NCBI GenBank assembly: GCA_002811645.1
Contig: PDIP01000122.1
Location: forward strand, 108,235 to 172,234
Direction: 5' to 3'
Source: Corallochytrium limacisporum
Lineage: Eukaryota; Opisthokonta
Length of the DNA stretch: 64,000 nucleotides
In this document: piece by piece, positions 48,501 through 57,113 of the stretch
How the letters are laid out: each line of letters opens with the position of its first letter
How positions within the stretch are numbered: position 1 is the first letter of the stretch
Notes under the pieces: model-generated
Seen by the model: only the letters and a program-made list of their open reading frames with translations
Told to the model about the DNA's origin: nothing
Databases searched by the model: none
Translations under genes and position numbers: made by a program

Positions 48501-51500
48501 CGTGATATGGAAACCCCCCAACTTCTTCATTGACCACTTGTTGCTTGACTTCGGTACGCTTTCCTTTCCGGAGAGTGTGTTTGGCTCGGATGGACATCCG
48601 ATCAAGGCAACGCGAGTTCTGCGCATAGCGAATATTAGCCAAAAGCCGAGGACATTTGTCGTCGAATTCTCCCAGGTTGCAGGTACACCCGGGCTACCGT
48701 TTTCGATCACTTTGACACAGAAGGAGACAGAGGTCATGACCCTGACAAAGGAGGGTGAAGAAGAGATTGAGAAGCTTGAACAGAAGCTCAAGATCGCGAA
48801 ACGCAAGGGCCAAAAGGAAAAGGCCGAGAAGATCGAGGCAACATTGCAAAAACTGAAAGAAGGATACCAACAGGGTCCCATTGACAACGGCACTGCAGAG
48901 GAAAGCGTTCAGGATGTGAGCATTTCAATGAAGAATGAACAGGGTGAACGTGAGAAGACTATGAAACAAACGGAACATCGAGTCGTCTTCACGCTTCAGC
49001 CCCGCATTGTACAGGTGGTCGAAGTAGAGATTCAAATTGTTCATGTAAGACGTCCATCGAAGACTACGCCTAGTCGCATTACCAGTCTCGGTGAGTACGA
49101 CGAGATAGCGAGCAGCATCCACGTCTATGAGATGCGCAACTATGATGCTGCTAAGGCGGTGAAATGTCGGTTCCACTTACATCATCCTTTCGTTTCGTCG
49201 ACTCTGTCCGCGGCCACCTTACGTCCATCCTCCGCTAAACGTGGCCATCACAACAAGGCATCAGCTGACGTGGAAGCACCGAATATGTCACCTCTACAAC
49301 GGGGATCCTACAGAAGCAGTCGCAGTCGCAAGCGACAATCTGATCAGCAGCAGTCGGTTGCCGCGCAAGAACTATACGCGATCAGCAACATTAGTTTGAA
49401 ACCCGTGGCTTTGAGCCTTGGCGTCATCAAGGCCTTCGAACCAGTGGAGCAGGTAGTCGAATTCCTAAATGCTGGCGACATGTTGCAAAAGTTCCAGTAC
49501 GATGGAATTGAAGAGCGAGAGGTGGCTGACCTTGTAATCGCTACAATGACGCCGGCTGTAGTACAAATCGATGGGAAGTCGAAAGCGAAGGCCACCCTGC
49601 GCATAACGGCAAAACGTGAGGGACCCCAAGACGTGAAACTGACGTTCCGACGAGACGATGGCCAACGGATTATGCTGCCGTTGCAGTTCACAGCGGAGAG
49701 CAGTCGATGGGTTGTAATAGGCAAGACAGATACAGCCACAAACCTGGATACGCTTGACTATGGCGCTGTGCCTTTACTCATGCCAAACTTTGAATCCAAA
49801 CCGCTCGGCATTGTGATCCGAAATAACTACTCAAGGGATCTCGTAGTCCGCCTTGGCACCAACCTAAGCAAGCAAGCAGCTTTCTTTGCTGATGCACGGT
49901 GTGAGAAACAGTGCACCATGTATACAATTCCATGTGAGTGCTGCATCAAGGTCTTTCTCAGACTATCCGGTGGACGAACTAGCGGCGACGGTCAAATGCT
50001 TTTCACGGAGGGTCGAGAGCTGGTTGGGGGTTTGCGCGTTGAGCTCTGGGCCCTTGAGAACTCGGGAGATGACCCGGTTCAATTGGTGCAGTCCAGAAAC
50101 GCGATCGGAGAACAGAGTGTCAAGTTCAAGGCGACCATCGGTGTCACCGTTCTCAGTGTCCGGCAGCACTTCCTTGCCCTCGGCGAGACACAGTCTCTCG
50201 ACACTGTATTCAATGGACAGATTACACTGGCCAATGGATCACGTCATATGCCGGTGAATTACATCATCGAGGGTCCAAGAGAACTGACAACGAGCACCAA
50301 AGCTGGGCAGATTGTACCAGGTGGTACTGAACGCGTAGATCTTACTATCGAATCCTACCGCAACGGTCTGTGGGAAAAGGACATCGTGGTCCGCAATGCC
50401 ATCGATTCCGCGAACACGGAGAAGGTCACAGCGCGCTTCTTCGTGGACACGGGTGCTGTACAGACTGTGGTATGGGAAGGAGATAGCGTGGCCAATGTGC
50501 TATCTTTCCGGGGCATTTACTTAGCTGAACGGCACCCGATACCATTCCCTGCCGCTCATAATGATTCGGCAGTAGAGGAAGCAATCGAGCCGGGAATTAA
50601 GGATCCCATCACGATGGGGCATCCGGATAGCGTCGGCGGTAACATGTACGTCGCCAACCCAGAGGCTGCCACTAGCTCAGACGCAAAGATTGAGGTCGTA
50701 AATTTGACTGCTGAGAAGATGAGCTACCGGATCTGGGCCAATCTGTCCGTGTCCCTAGCTGGGTATTTTGGTGCTGAAGAGGAGGCTAAAACCTTCAGTA
50801 TTCTACATAGTGGTGTCAGTGATACAGAACGGTACAGTCCATGCACTGATACGTTTGCCCTTGAACCACGCAGCAGTCTCCGACTGGCCGTTCGCAGCGT
50901 CTTTCCAAATCTGTCGGAATCTGCTTTGATGGTGATCATGGGGGGGAAGATCCAAATGGACCGTGGTGCCATTATAATTGAGGCTTTGGAAGGTACTGGC
51001 ACTTTCTATACGACAGGCGAACCCGATCTACAATATCGCAATGTGGTCGGTATCACAGACCTCAACTTGAGCTACAGCATATCCTTGGCGCACATGGCCA
51101 CGGAGTACGTGGATCTGGGCTCCATTGCGACTGCGCAGCACGACGTCACCTGCACATTTGACTTTGAGATTGCAAACGACGGCGAGCTGCCATTGGTTTA
51201 CACATTGAGCTCCGGCAGCGATGACACTGTGTCTCTGCGGGCAGATGTTGACCAACAGAGCACATCAATGGCCATGCACTCCTGGCTTGGCGAAAGTCCC
51301 GACGCCAGCATAGCAGGTGGGGAACCTTTGACCATGTTCAAGGTGCCTCCGAACCGACTGCAAGTGGTCTGTGGCCAGGTGGTGATTCCACGCGACCTTT
51401 CCATTGGTCACCACTGTGTATTCCTGCGTCTACACGATCTGAACAATCCAGCGAGTCGCTTGGAATTGCCAATTCACTTCGAGCGCATCAAATTCGGGGC

Positions 51501-54500
51501 TGACTTCCAGGGTTTGGACAAGGAAGGTTGTATCGCACTGCCAGAGTATTCCTATCCCCCATTGGTCGGTCTCCCCCCCTGCGAGAGTCGCTTTGTGATA
51601 AAGCCGAATGCGGACCTCGAACGGCACCAGAAGTGCAATATTCGTGTTTCTTTAGTGAGTGAGCTGGAGCCGTTCCTGAGCTTCACCTTGCATCCACAAG
51701 ACTCAAACGATCCGGTTTCAGAGGTTTTGCTCGAGAATGGTGAGCAGCTTGGACTGCGGGCTCTGTTAAGATCGCGAGAGGACAACTTGATTCCTATCGA
51801 CCTTCTTGCAAGTATGCTCGAAGAAGAAGATCAAGAACGCGGCATTCGAATCGCGGAGATCCATGTTGAGGTCCTCAGCGAAGGCAACACCGTGTCCGCG
51901 GCGCACGCCATCCCCGTCTACGCGTTGTTCGTGCGCTCAAAGAGCTTCAAGACGAAACTGCACCCAATTTTGAAAGGCAAGAGCGACGATGGTGTAGAGA
52001 TGGTCACTCATCGAGTCACCGTGACCAATCTGTGCAGTGTGCACGGCATTACCATCCGCACAGGCTTGATTGAAGAGAATCTCGACCGTAACAGCCGCGA
52101 GGTGATGCCGATAATGGGGGACTCTGCCATTGACAAGCCAGTACTAATCATGCAGCCGGGACAGGTAGCCGATGTCACCTTAAAGATTCCTGTCAAGGAC
52201 ATGGACGTTCTGGCAAACTGTGGATTGCTGCTAAGTGACGAGTACACGGGCAGCCAAGACTTCCACAGTTTAGGCCATGACAATGTCAAAGTGATAACGT
52301 CCCGCCCTCCATCGCCAACTATGGATAGCCAAGGCTTTAGTCTGAGAGATACTGGAGGTACCAAGATCACCCCTCGAAGCGGCAGAGACAGTGCCCAAAG
52401 AGGTGGAGGCACCAGCCTAGATTCCACTGACGGGGCTTCCCTCGTGGCAAGCGGTCAGAATGTGCCTCCTGTGTCAGAGACGGGCGCGTCAAGAGTACCA
52501 CTAATTCGCCTCCAGGGAGTGGGCTGCAAGGTACTCACCAGCACAGGGGAGAATAGGAAGAAAGTGCTGGTTCTACAAAGCCGGGAGCGCGCAGACACGC
52601 CACAACCTTGGAACAGGGCACTGACTATTAGCAACGCTGTGAACGAGTCGGTTCGATTTTCGCTGCACTTGATGCCCAACGCGGTCGCAGAGTCGTGGCT
52701 GACAGTGAGAAAGGAAGACACCGTCGGAAGCCTGGGATCCAACCAGAGCAGGACGATCGACCTATCCATTGCGGCATCTAAACCAGGCATTTTCACCACA
52801 CATCTACTGCTGTCCTGTGAGACAGAGAGTTTCAGCGGTCATGGACCGAAGACGCGGGAAGTTACGGTCATCCGCTTCCTGCACGAGACGTGGATGGAGG
52901 GCAGCGGCGACACTATGCCTGCGCGGCTGATTGCGTGGTCAACGCTGGCCAGTGGCAGTGACGGAGCAGGTCGGGTGGATCTGGAGGATCGAAAGAAGGG
53001 TTTTGTCACGTCCACGTCGACACCCACGACTGACGAATATGATGTAATGGTCTACGGTTTGATCTGCGGCACCAACGATGATTCGCATTTCTTTACCATT
53101 GAGAATCCAAACGATTCAAAGGTCGAGTACCATCTTGCAGTTTTCACCAATGTACCAAACATGTGTCAGCTCAGTCTGAACGGACGGGACACTTTCCAGA
53201 GCCGGTCCTTCAGCTCCCACCCGCGATCCCTACAGCGTGTCAGTCTGCACCTTTCGCCCACCGTGGAGGATCTGAAGAGCGCGGACTTCACCAATGGCGA
53301 GCTCACTGGTGCAGGACAGGTCGTCGTACCGACCTTTACCGTGGGCCGTGGCAATCCCAAGCTCGTACATATCGAAGTTCGCCTGAGTAGTCGGCTGGTG
53401 AGCGACATGATCCAGTCTCTTCATATCCGTGCTACAGTCTGGCAGCCAGAATTTCGTGTGGTGCGCAAAATGGCAACGCTAGTCGCTGAGAAAGGCGCAT
53501 ATTTCATGATCGACGTCACTCGTCGGCAGCGGTGGGAAACGTCAGCCACCGATCCGATCACTAGCTCCCTTACCGCAATAGCTGACGAAAACGACTCCTC
53601 AGCTCCGAGCAGCTCAAATTTCACCAATCCTCCCTATCGCGCTACTGGCGAGGATGTGACTCTAGTGCTCTGGAGCGGCTGCGAATTTCTAGAGTTCCCG
53701 AACGGCCGGATTGTCACGCTTCCGCACATCCACGAACCAGTGGATAGCACTGAGAGTCGCAGTGACAGTCCCCAGGGTGTCCATTCCATAGCTGTACACC
53801 TACGTGAAAATCCGTGGGACAGTATCAGTGGCAACATCATGGAGACGAGTCTTACGGTTCCCATCTTCGTATACAATCGACACAATCTTTGGGAATACTA
53901 TATTGTGGTCGTAACCATTAATCGGCCATCCGATTCGGGAATGGAGGGGAACGTCGATAAAGGCCCTACTGTCAGGGAGGGTATGTCACCACCGCAGGAC
54001 AAGGGTGCCGTCGTCTGCAATATGTCTAACTGTGTCGTGGTGTACGTCAGAGACCTGGTCGAAAGCTACGTTCCGCAGTTTTATCTCGACATTTTGCCAA
54101 TCCTGGTCCGGATCAATACAGTTAGCAACGGTGGAGGAGCGGATGGAGAGAGTGCCTTGAGCCCACGTACGGAGCAACAACCACCTCCGACAGCGAACAC
54201 TTTGAATTCAAGCATTGTCAGTGGCACAGACGCAAGTGCAGTGAGTGCCGCGGTCACCACTAAGGCCTCCGCGGCGAAGACCGACACAACTGGCACTTCC
54301 ATCGCGACCTTCGTTGGTAGTGATTTCCAAACGTTGCAGGACCATTTGGTACGCTTCATTACTCTTGTCGACGCGCTGCGTCTGCTTGCCATGGATCCAA
54401 TGACCGAAGCGGCGGCTCTGGATACGGCTAATCTACTATTCGCGACGGTCCTGACTTCAGAGCCGTTCCTGACGTTCCGCAGGGGCCAGCAGGTGCAGCA

Positions 54501-54882
54501 GAGTGCCCCCACCGCTGCCGTCCAAAAACCATCTCCGCCTACCGTCCTACCGCAAGTCACTGCGCTTGCGTCGGAATCTGCAGCTGTTCTAGCCGGCTCG
54601 GGCTCCGGTAGCTATGGCAGTGGACAGGTGGGCCACATTCTAGCTCAATTTGTGAATCGCATTGACCACTTCCTAGCCATATTGCCCGCGAAACATCCCA
54701 TCAGCCGCCGGATCCTGAGTCTGTGGCAGGACGACGAAGAGAACGGCAATGACCACAACGACCACCAGTCTGAAGCATTGGATAACGTAAAGGATGGCAT
54801 ACCTGTCATTGCAGGAGACGGGGCAAACGGAAAGGTCGGCAGTGTGCCAGTCAACAATAGCAGTACCATATTGGATCCCTAA
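45580..54882 (+). CDS. Giant ASH/MSP (Hydin-like) repeat protein, probable ciliary protein
   Basis: A 3,100-residue protein in one open frame. It contains at least nine Ig-like ASH/MSP-type (ASPM-SPD2-Hydin) repeats, seen by the core pattern hydrophobic-x-FG/LG...-x-N-x-(S/T): LNFGDCYTG (~324), VHLGDLNIG (~481), LSFGRVVSG (~594), INFGSMS (~882), LDFGTLS (~989), LSLGVIKAF (~1278), LDYGAVP (~1393), LALGETQ (~1531) and VDLGSIA (~1844). A charged coiled coil (~1058-1101) sits between repeats. A Ser/Thr/Pro-rich low-complexity region and a helical end close the chain. Proteins built this way (HYDIN, CFAP47, CFAP65, CFAP74, DLEC1) belong to the axoneme central apparatus or to centrosomes. I cannot assign it to one; no calponin-homology domain like that of CFAP47 was seen. 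It implies a flagellated stage, which is inference. Confidence 0.85.
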   Translation: MPGTPLEMACFEKPTWSLSETDEFLVELGSDNGASVVRTVKVFNPNAFDVRVILTSTFRAHGLTIQFDNENLQTDLDAIEEGSQINELFNLVNNTDSFLLTPFETRRLVLCFNPRAIASADDRDRAKSDRMTTATGHPISLESDEVFYHVREIKGQLRVTYELAEDGNGPADNGQKPSSKKMDTAFSIRCTMCRCVLAIDSSNVDLVFDPAFAGKTYVKDIQLYNRSEMVVPFSINLNGLLTAAFTMQLTDYDNGMPLSRGKLAPFGMRRLRFSFCPKRSGQFFGKINIENEVDASNIEHINFRAVVHQQGRNDMISVKEASVLNFGDCYTGVASDQKITLQNNTRLPVDVSFKSLGVKGLDFLLPIEESNPTTRDTLGGEEHAHAMDPRVSNAGAGAGGSEKVYSVTIAPLQEREIIVRFRPVEGDTPENARTIKKRLMRFRVELNSTSTATVGMTERRTLQCRAQVCTSMVELSHSEVHLGDLNIGTIYTHVVDVANLSELPTKVEVLLRSKVVNCPKEVLYLGPLEKVSVRLQICPRRVNPDYRKEVIFANMFNRSNDQVLDLRSNNVDEKGVSLHSLFYNLVTPSARSYLSFGRVVSGFPSIRSFTLRNVTKSTLELRLTTDEDSSMKLFVLQERNAELLEIPSAASVLPPESPLLTAAKRSASHAEYLDLAQDGPTPLSLDTVTQRLDQSATKGLRPPRKDGEKNGEDDSFGSPAKVMPPAPIDEAKKLKDTLRGSFEISNLLKTKDDDTTLHSDKQRAMLEKVEGFSRNFNTLLATNALMPVDRVSIPSQSSCEIVAVYVGNSHAVASQSRSVARHDEERIHIEVTQYDAGLLKSEKLQGITGLASLTTIGSLPVRDLVVKLNICKSAIDIRQKNINFGSMSREDKRNKVLLIYNPTDVPLFYNIMKSGKIFSDDLHIGHHQKGIVAPYSSRKVEFLFKPTLPGRFEDVLLVQNLMNPNSIETVHLKAVIWKPPNFFIDHLLLDFGTLSFPESVFGSDGHPIKATRVLRIANISQKPRTFVVEFSQVAGTPGLPFSITLTQKETEVMTLTKEGEEEIEKLEQKLKIAKRKGQKEKAEKIEATLQKLKEGYQQGPIDNGTAEESVQDVSISMKNEQGEREKTMKQTEHRVVFTLQPRIVQVVEVEIQIVHVRRPSKTTPSRITSLGEYDEIASSIHVYEMRNYDAAKAVKCRFHLHHPFVSSTLSAATLRPSSAKRGHHNKASADVEAPNMSPLQRGSYRSSRSRKRQSDQQQSVAAQELYAISNISLKPVALSLGVIKAFEPVEQVVEFLNAGDMLQKFQYDGIEEREVADLVIATMTPAVVQIDGKSKAKATLRITAKREGPQDVKLTFRRDDGQRIMLPLQFTAESSRWVVIGKTDTATNLDTLDYGAVPLLMPNFESKPLGIVIRNNYSRDLVVRLGTNLSKQAAFFADARCEKQCTMYTIPCECCIKVFLRLSGGRTSGDGQMLFTEGRELVGGLRVELWALENSGDDPVQLVQSRNAIGEQSVKFKATIGVTVLSVRQHFLALGETQSLDTVFNGQITLANGSRHMPVNYIIEGPRELTTSTKAGQIVPGGTERVDLTIESYRNGLWEKDIVVRNAIDSANTEKVTARFFVDTGAVQTVVWEGDSVANVLSFRGIYLAERHPIPFPAAHNDSAVEEAIEPGIKDPITMGHPDSVGGNMYVANPEAATSSDAKIEVVNLTAEKMSYRIWANLSVSLAGYFGAEEEAKTFSILHSGVSDTERYSPCTDTFALEPRSSLRLAVRSVFPNLSESALMVIMGGKIQMDRGAIIIEALEGTGTFYTTGEPDLQYRNVVGITDLNLSYSISLAHMATEYVDLGSIATAQHDVTCTFDFEIANDGELPLVYTLSSGSDDTVSLRADVDQQSTSMAMHSWLGESPDASIAGGEPLTMFKVPPNRLQVVCGQVVIPRDLSIGHHCVFLRLHDLNNPASRLELPIHFERIKFGADFQGLDKEGCIALPEYSYPPLVGLPPCESRFVIKPNADLERHQKCNIRVSLVSELEPFLSFTLHPQDSNDPVSEVLLENGEQLGLRALLRSREDNLIPIDLLASMLEEEDQERGIRIAEIHVEVLSEGNTVSAAHAIPVYALFVRSKSFKTKLHPILKGKSDDGVEMVTHRVTVTNLCSVHGITIRTGLIEENLDRNSREVMPIMGDSAIDKPVLIMQPGQVADVTLKIPVKDMDVLANCGLLLSDEYTGSQDFHSLGHDNVKVITSRPPSPTMDSQGFSLRDTGGTKITPRSGRDSAQRGGGTSLDSTDGASLVASGQNVPPVSETGASRVPLIRLQGVGCKVLTSTGENRKKVLVLQSRERADTPQPWNRALTISNAVNESVRFSLHLMPNAVAESWLTVRKEDTVGSLGSNQSRTIDLSIAASKPGIFTTHLLLSCETESFSGHGPKTREVTVIRFLHETWMEGSGDTMPARLIAWSTLASGSDGAGRVDLEDRKKGFVTSTSTPTTDEYDVMVYGLICGTNDDSHFFTIENPNDSKVEYHLAVFTNVPNMCQLSLNGRDTFQSRSFSSHPRSLQRVSLHLSPTVEDLKSADFTNGELTGAGQVVVPTFTVGRGNPKLVHIEVRLSSRLVSDMIQSLHIRATVWQPEFRVVRKMATLVAEKGAYFMIDVTRRQRWETSATDPITSSLTAIADENDSSAPSSSNFTNPPYRATGEDVTLVLWSGCEFLEFPNGRIVTLPHIHEPVDSTESRSDSPQGVHSIAVHLRENPWDSISGNIMETSLTVPIFVYNRHNLWEYYIVVVTINRPSDSGMEGNVDKGPTVREGMSPPQDKGAVVCNMSNCVVVYVRDLVESYVPQFYLDILPILVRINTVSNGGGADGESALSPRTEQQPPPTANTLNSSIVSGTDASAVSAAVTTKASAAKTDTTGTSIATFVGSDFQTLQDHLVRFITLVDALRLLAMDPMTEAAALDTANLLFATVLTSEPFLTFRRGQQVQQSAPTAAVQKPSPPTVLPQVTALASESAAVLAGSGSGSYGSGQVGHILAQFVNRIDHFLAILPAKHPISRRILSLWQDDEENGNDHNDHQSEALDNVKDGIPVIAGDGANGKVGSVPVNNSSTILDP

Positions 54883-54958
54883 GATGCACAAGGTTGCTTA
54901 GGATTCAAATACAAGATTTATATATTTCACTGCGTGTGTAACACTCTTTGACTTTGAT

Positions 54959-55654
54959 TCAGGCCTCACCCGCAGCCAACTTGCGCATATGATCGTGGCC
55001 GCGGATGATGTCCTCTTCATCACCGGATGCTGGTTTCAGCGCTCGCTTTACCATACCTCGTGCTACGTCCTGGACTCGAATGCTGGGCAAAATAAAGCTC
55101 GGCATCATCAAGCCAATCTTTTCAACGCCTCGTGCTTCTTTGCCACGGTCCAGGAGACCCGGCTGCCATATGTGCAGCCGGGAGAATCCGAGTGCCTTAA
55201 CCATTTCTTCAGTCTCTCCCTTAGTCTTGGGGTAGAGCAGCCAGGAGTTCTTGTTGGCGTTGAAGGCAGAGACCATAGCCAGAAGTGGGACCTCGCACTC
55301 TTTCGCCAAGCGCATAAAATTCATGGGCCATTCCTGGTCGATCTTGCGGAACTGGTCAGCACCTCCAGCGTCCTTACGCGTGGTGCCCATGCAATTGAAA
55401 GCCGCGCTGGCACCGTCGATCGTGTCCTTGTGCTCCGCGAGGTTTTCGAAATCAACACCGATGATCTGCTCCAGGCGGCCGCTCGCTTCTTCTTTACCAT
55501 AGTCCAAGTCGGCACCGTCGAAGTCTTCCGGGGGGTTTTCGAACTTGCGACGACCTAGCGTCACGATTTTCTTCACACTGGGCTCTGCCAACAGTTCAGC
55601 CACGACGTACTTGCCAATAGCTCCTGTGGCTCCGATGACAACTGCCTTTTCCAT
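54959..55654 (-). CDS. HTATIP2: NAD(P)-binding atypical short-chain reductase, HTATIP2/TIP30-like
   Basis: A 231-residue Rossmann-fold protein. The dinucleotide-binding loop is VIGATGAIGKYV at residues 5-16, followed by a basic TLGRRKFE that suits NADPH. AAFNCMGTTRKDAGG follows in the middle, and YPKTKGETE supplies the Tyr-x-x-x-Lys pair. The RLHIWQPGLLDR stretch aligns with the RPGVLLCDR of human HTATIP2/TIP30 (242 residues). Family members are atypical SDR oxidoreductases linked in animals to nuclear import and transcription; the native substrate is unknown. The same family exists in fungi (Fmp52-like), so the name is by resemblance. It is convergent with the giant ASH gene, 76 bases away. 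Confidence 0.88.
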   Translation of the reverse strand: MEKAVVIGATGAIGKYVVAELLAEPSVKKIVTLGRRKFENPPEDFDGADLDYGKEEASGRLEQIIGVDFENLAEHKDTIDGASAAFNCMGTTRKDAGGADQFRKIDQEWPMNFMRLAKECEVPLLAMVSAFNANKNSWLLYPKTKGETEEMVKALGFSRLHIWQPGLLDRGKEARGVEKIGLMMPSFILPSIRVQDVARGMVKRALKPASGDEEDIIRGHDHMRKLAAGEA

Positions 55655-56239
55655 TGCGTTTGACGACCGTTACAGAGTATATGACAATGGAATACTGGCA
55701 CCGCACAATCCATAGGCTTCGGGGGTTCTGAAAAATCACTGCAGCTATCATTTAGTTTCAAGTAGTTGCAGGTCGGGCCTGTATACCCAAGGAATTGCCA
55801 TGTCATCCATCACATGATCCGGTCTCCTGTGCGTGCAGAGTGTATAATGTACTCAAGATGATACTGGCCTGGAAAGTGAAGAATAGGAGTGCGTACGTGT
55901 GCATGTACGCGAAGCACGAATTCCTTACCCCCGCCCCCCCGGGGGGGGGGGGAAGTGTCGTGCGCTTCGGATCACCGCCGTAACTTTGGGGAAGGAGTGA
56001 CGCAAACGCTGACCGGAACCTACGCGAGTGCTTTCCAGATCACGCCGAATAAGGAAATCAATGGAAGTGCACATGAGCACTGAATGATAGCAACAGCACG
56101 CAAAGTACTATTTGAAATGCGTGTTTATCATGATCGGATTCTGTACATGCTATTTCGGATAGAATGGAAGGCGGAAGATTGTGGATGTCCAACTCCAGCT
56201 TGTGGGTCAAAGACGTTGGGACTGCTGACACGACGAAAG
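55655..56239. other. Intergenic stretch with a C/G inverted tract
   Basis: It holds the reductase promoter. C5-G-C7 is followed directly by G12 at 55928-55952, able to form a very stable hairpin or be an assembly weak spot. No gene is visible before 56240. Confidence 0.45.
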
Positions 56240-56416
56240 ATGGACGTGGATTTCAACGCACAAAAAGGGGCCAAAACGGCTAAGTCTTACGACAGGGGTC
56301 TGAAGACCTTGCAGGAAGTGCAACGGGCCCTCACGGCACCAATCTGTAAAGAAGATGAGGAAAGGGTCGGCGGAAGTCACGACGATGGATCCCAAAAACG
56401 CCGGAGAAACGACTGA
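56240..56416 (+). CDS. Possible small protein (58 residues), doubtful
   Basis: A 58-residue frame from an ATG at 56240, charged and helical (KTAKSYDRGLKTLQEVQRAL) and ending in a basic KRRRND tail. The open frame extends to an ATG at 56084, but the upstream part looks random. It overlaps the 3' end of the next frame on the opposite strand by 40 bases, so probably at most one of the two, or a spliced version, is real. Not recognised. Confidence 0.25.
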   Translation: MDVDFNAQKGAKTAKSYDRGLKTLQEVQRALTAPICKEDEERVGGSHDDGSQKRRRND

Positions 56417-56865
56417 TTTCTGTTGGAGAATTGAATAGTATGCTTACTGTTCATTGCGGCTTTCTGTTGCTCACTGTGCAGTACCTCACTGCGTACCTTG
56501 AGACTTCTGTACCTTTGCAGAAGATGTTTTGGTGCCTTATCGTAACCAATTTCGTTCAGCTGACTTTGGAGGTGGGACTTCTGGCTCAGGACGGTGCTTA
56601 GTTTCATGGACGCGATGTCATCATTTAGCGATTCGATTGCGAAGTCGCGATCCAGTATGTTGCTGCTCTGTGTCTGCTGTTCAGCGATACCTGCCGTTTT
56701 GCTGTGGCGAACCGTTGTGTATTGCGCAACATTATCGGACAGCGGCGACTGAGATGACGGTGACGCTGGCAGCAGCAGATCCGCAACGAAGAGGGCGCTG
56801 CTGCAGATAAAGGGGGGTACAAGGCCATTGCCTTCGGCGATGCCTCCCACGAAGCTGTAGACCAT
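56377..56865 (-). CDS. Possible small coiled-coil protein (162 residues), doubtful
   Basis: A 162-residue frame. The C-terminal half is helical and protein-like (AIESLNDDIASMKL, SHLQSQLNEIGYDKAPKHLL, QRYRSLKVRSEVLHSEQQ). The N-terminal ~60 residues are hydrophobic and Ser/Pro-rich and may be wrong: a CTTTATCTGCAG sequence there looks like a splice acceptor, so the true 5' exon may lie upstream. No family was recognised. Confidence 0.4.
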   Translation of the reverse strand: MVYSFVGGIAEGNGLVPPFICSSALFVADLLLPASPSSQSPLSDNVAQYTTVRHSKTAGIAEQQTQSSNILDRDFAIESLNDDIASMKLSTVLSQKSHLQSQLNEIGYDKAPKHLLQRYRSLKVRSEVLHSEQQKAAMNSKHTIQFSNRNQSFLRRFWDPSS

Positions 56866-57113
56866 ACCCTCTGCGGAGCCGATGAGATGGCTGTGAATGC
56901 GGAGGTTGAGGCCTTACATTCTCGGGTGCAGCGGCTGGCGCTGGAGTCTGTGATCCTGAATGATGATTGGATCTGACCAGACTCTGTGGCTTGGATTCTG
57001 GAAGGCAGTGGTGTTTAGTATCGGACTACCAGAGTTTATCAGATTTTGGAGTTTTAAAATTCAAATTTAGAAGTATGACAAATGCGTTCCTAGTTTTCAC
57101 GTTTTGAGCAACT

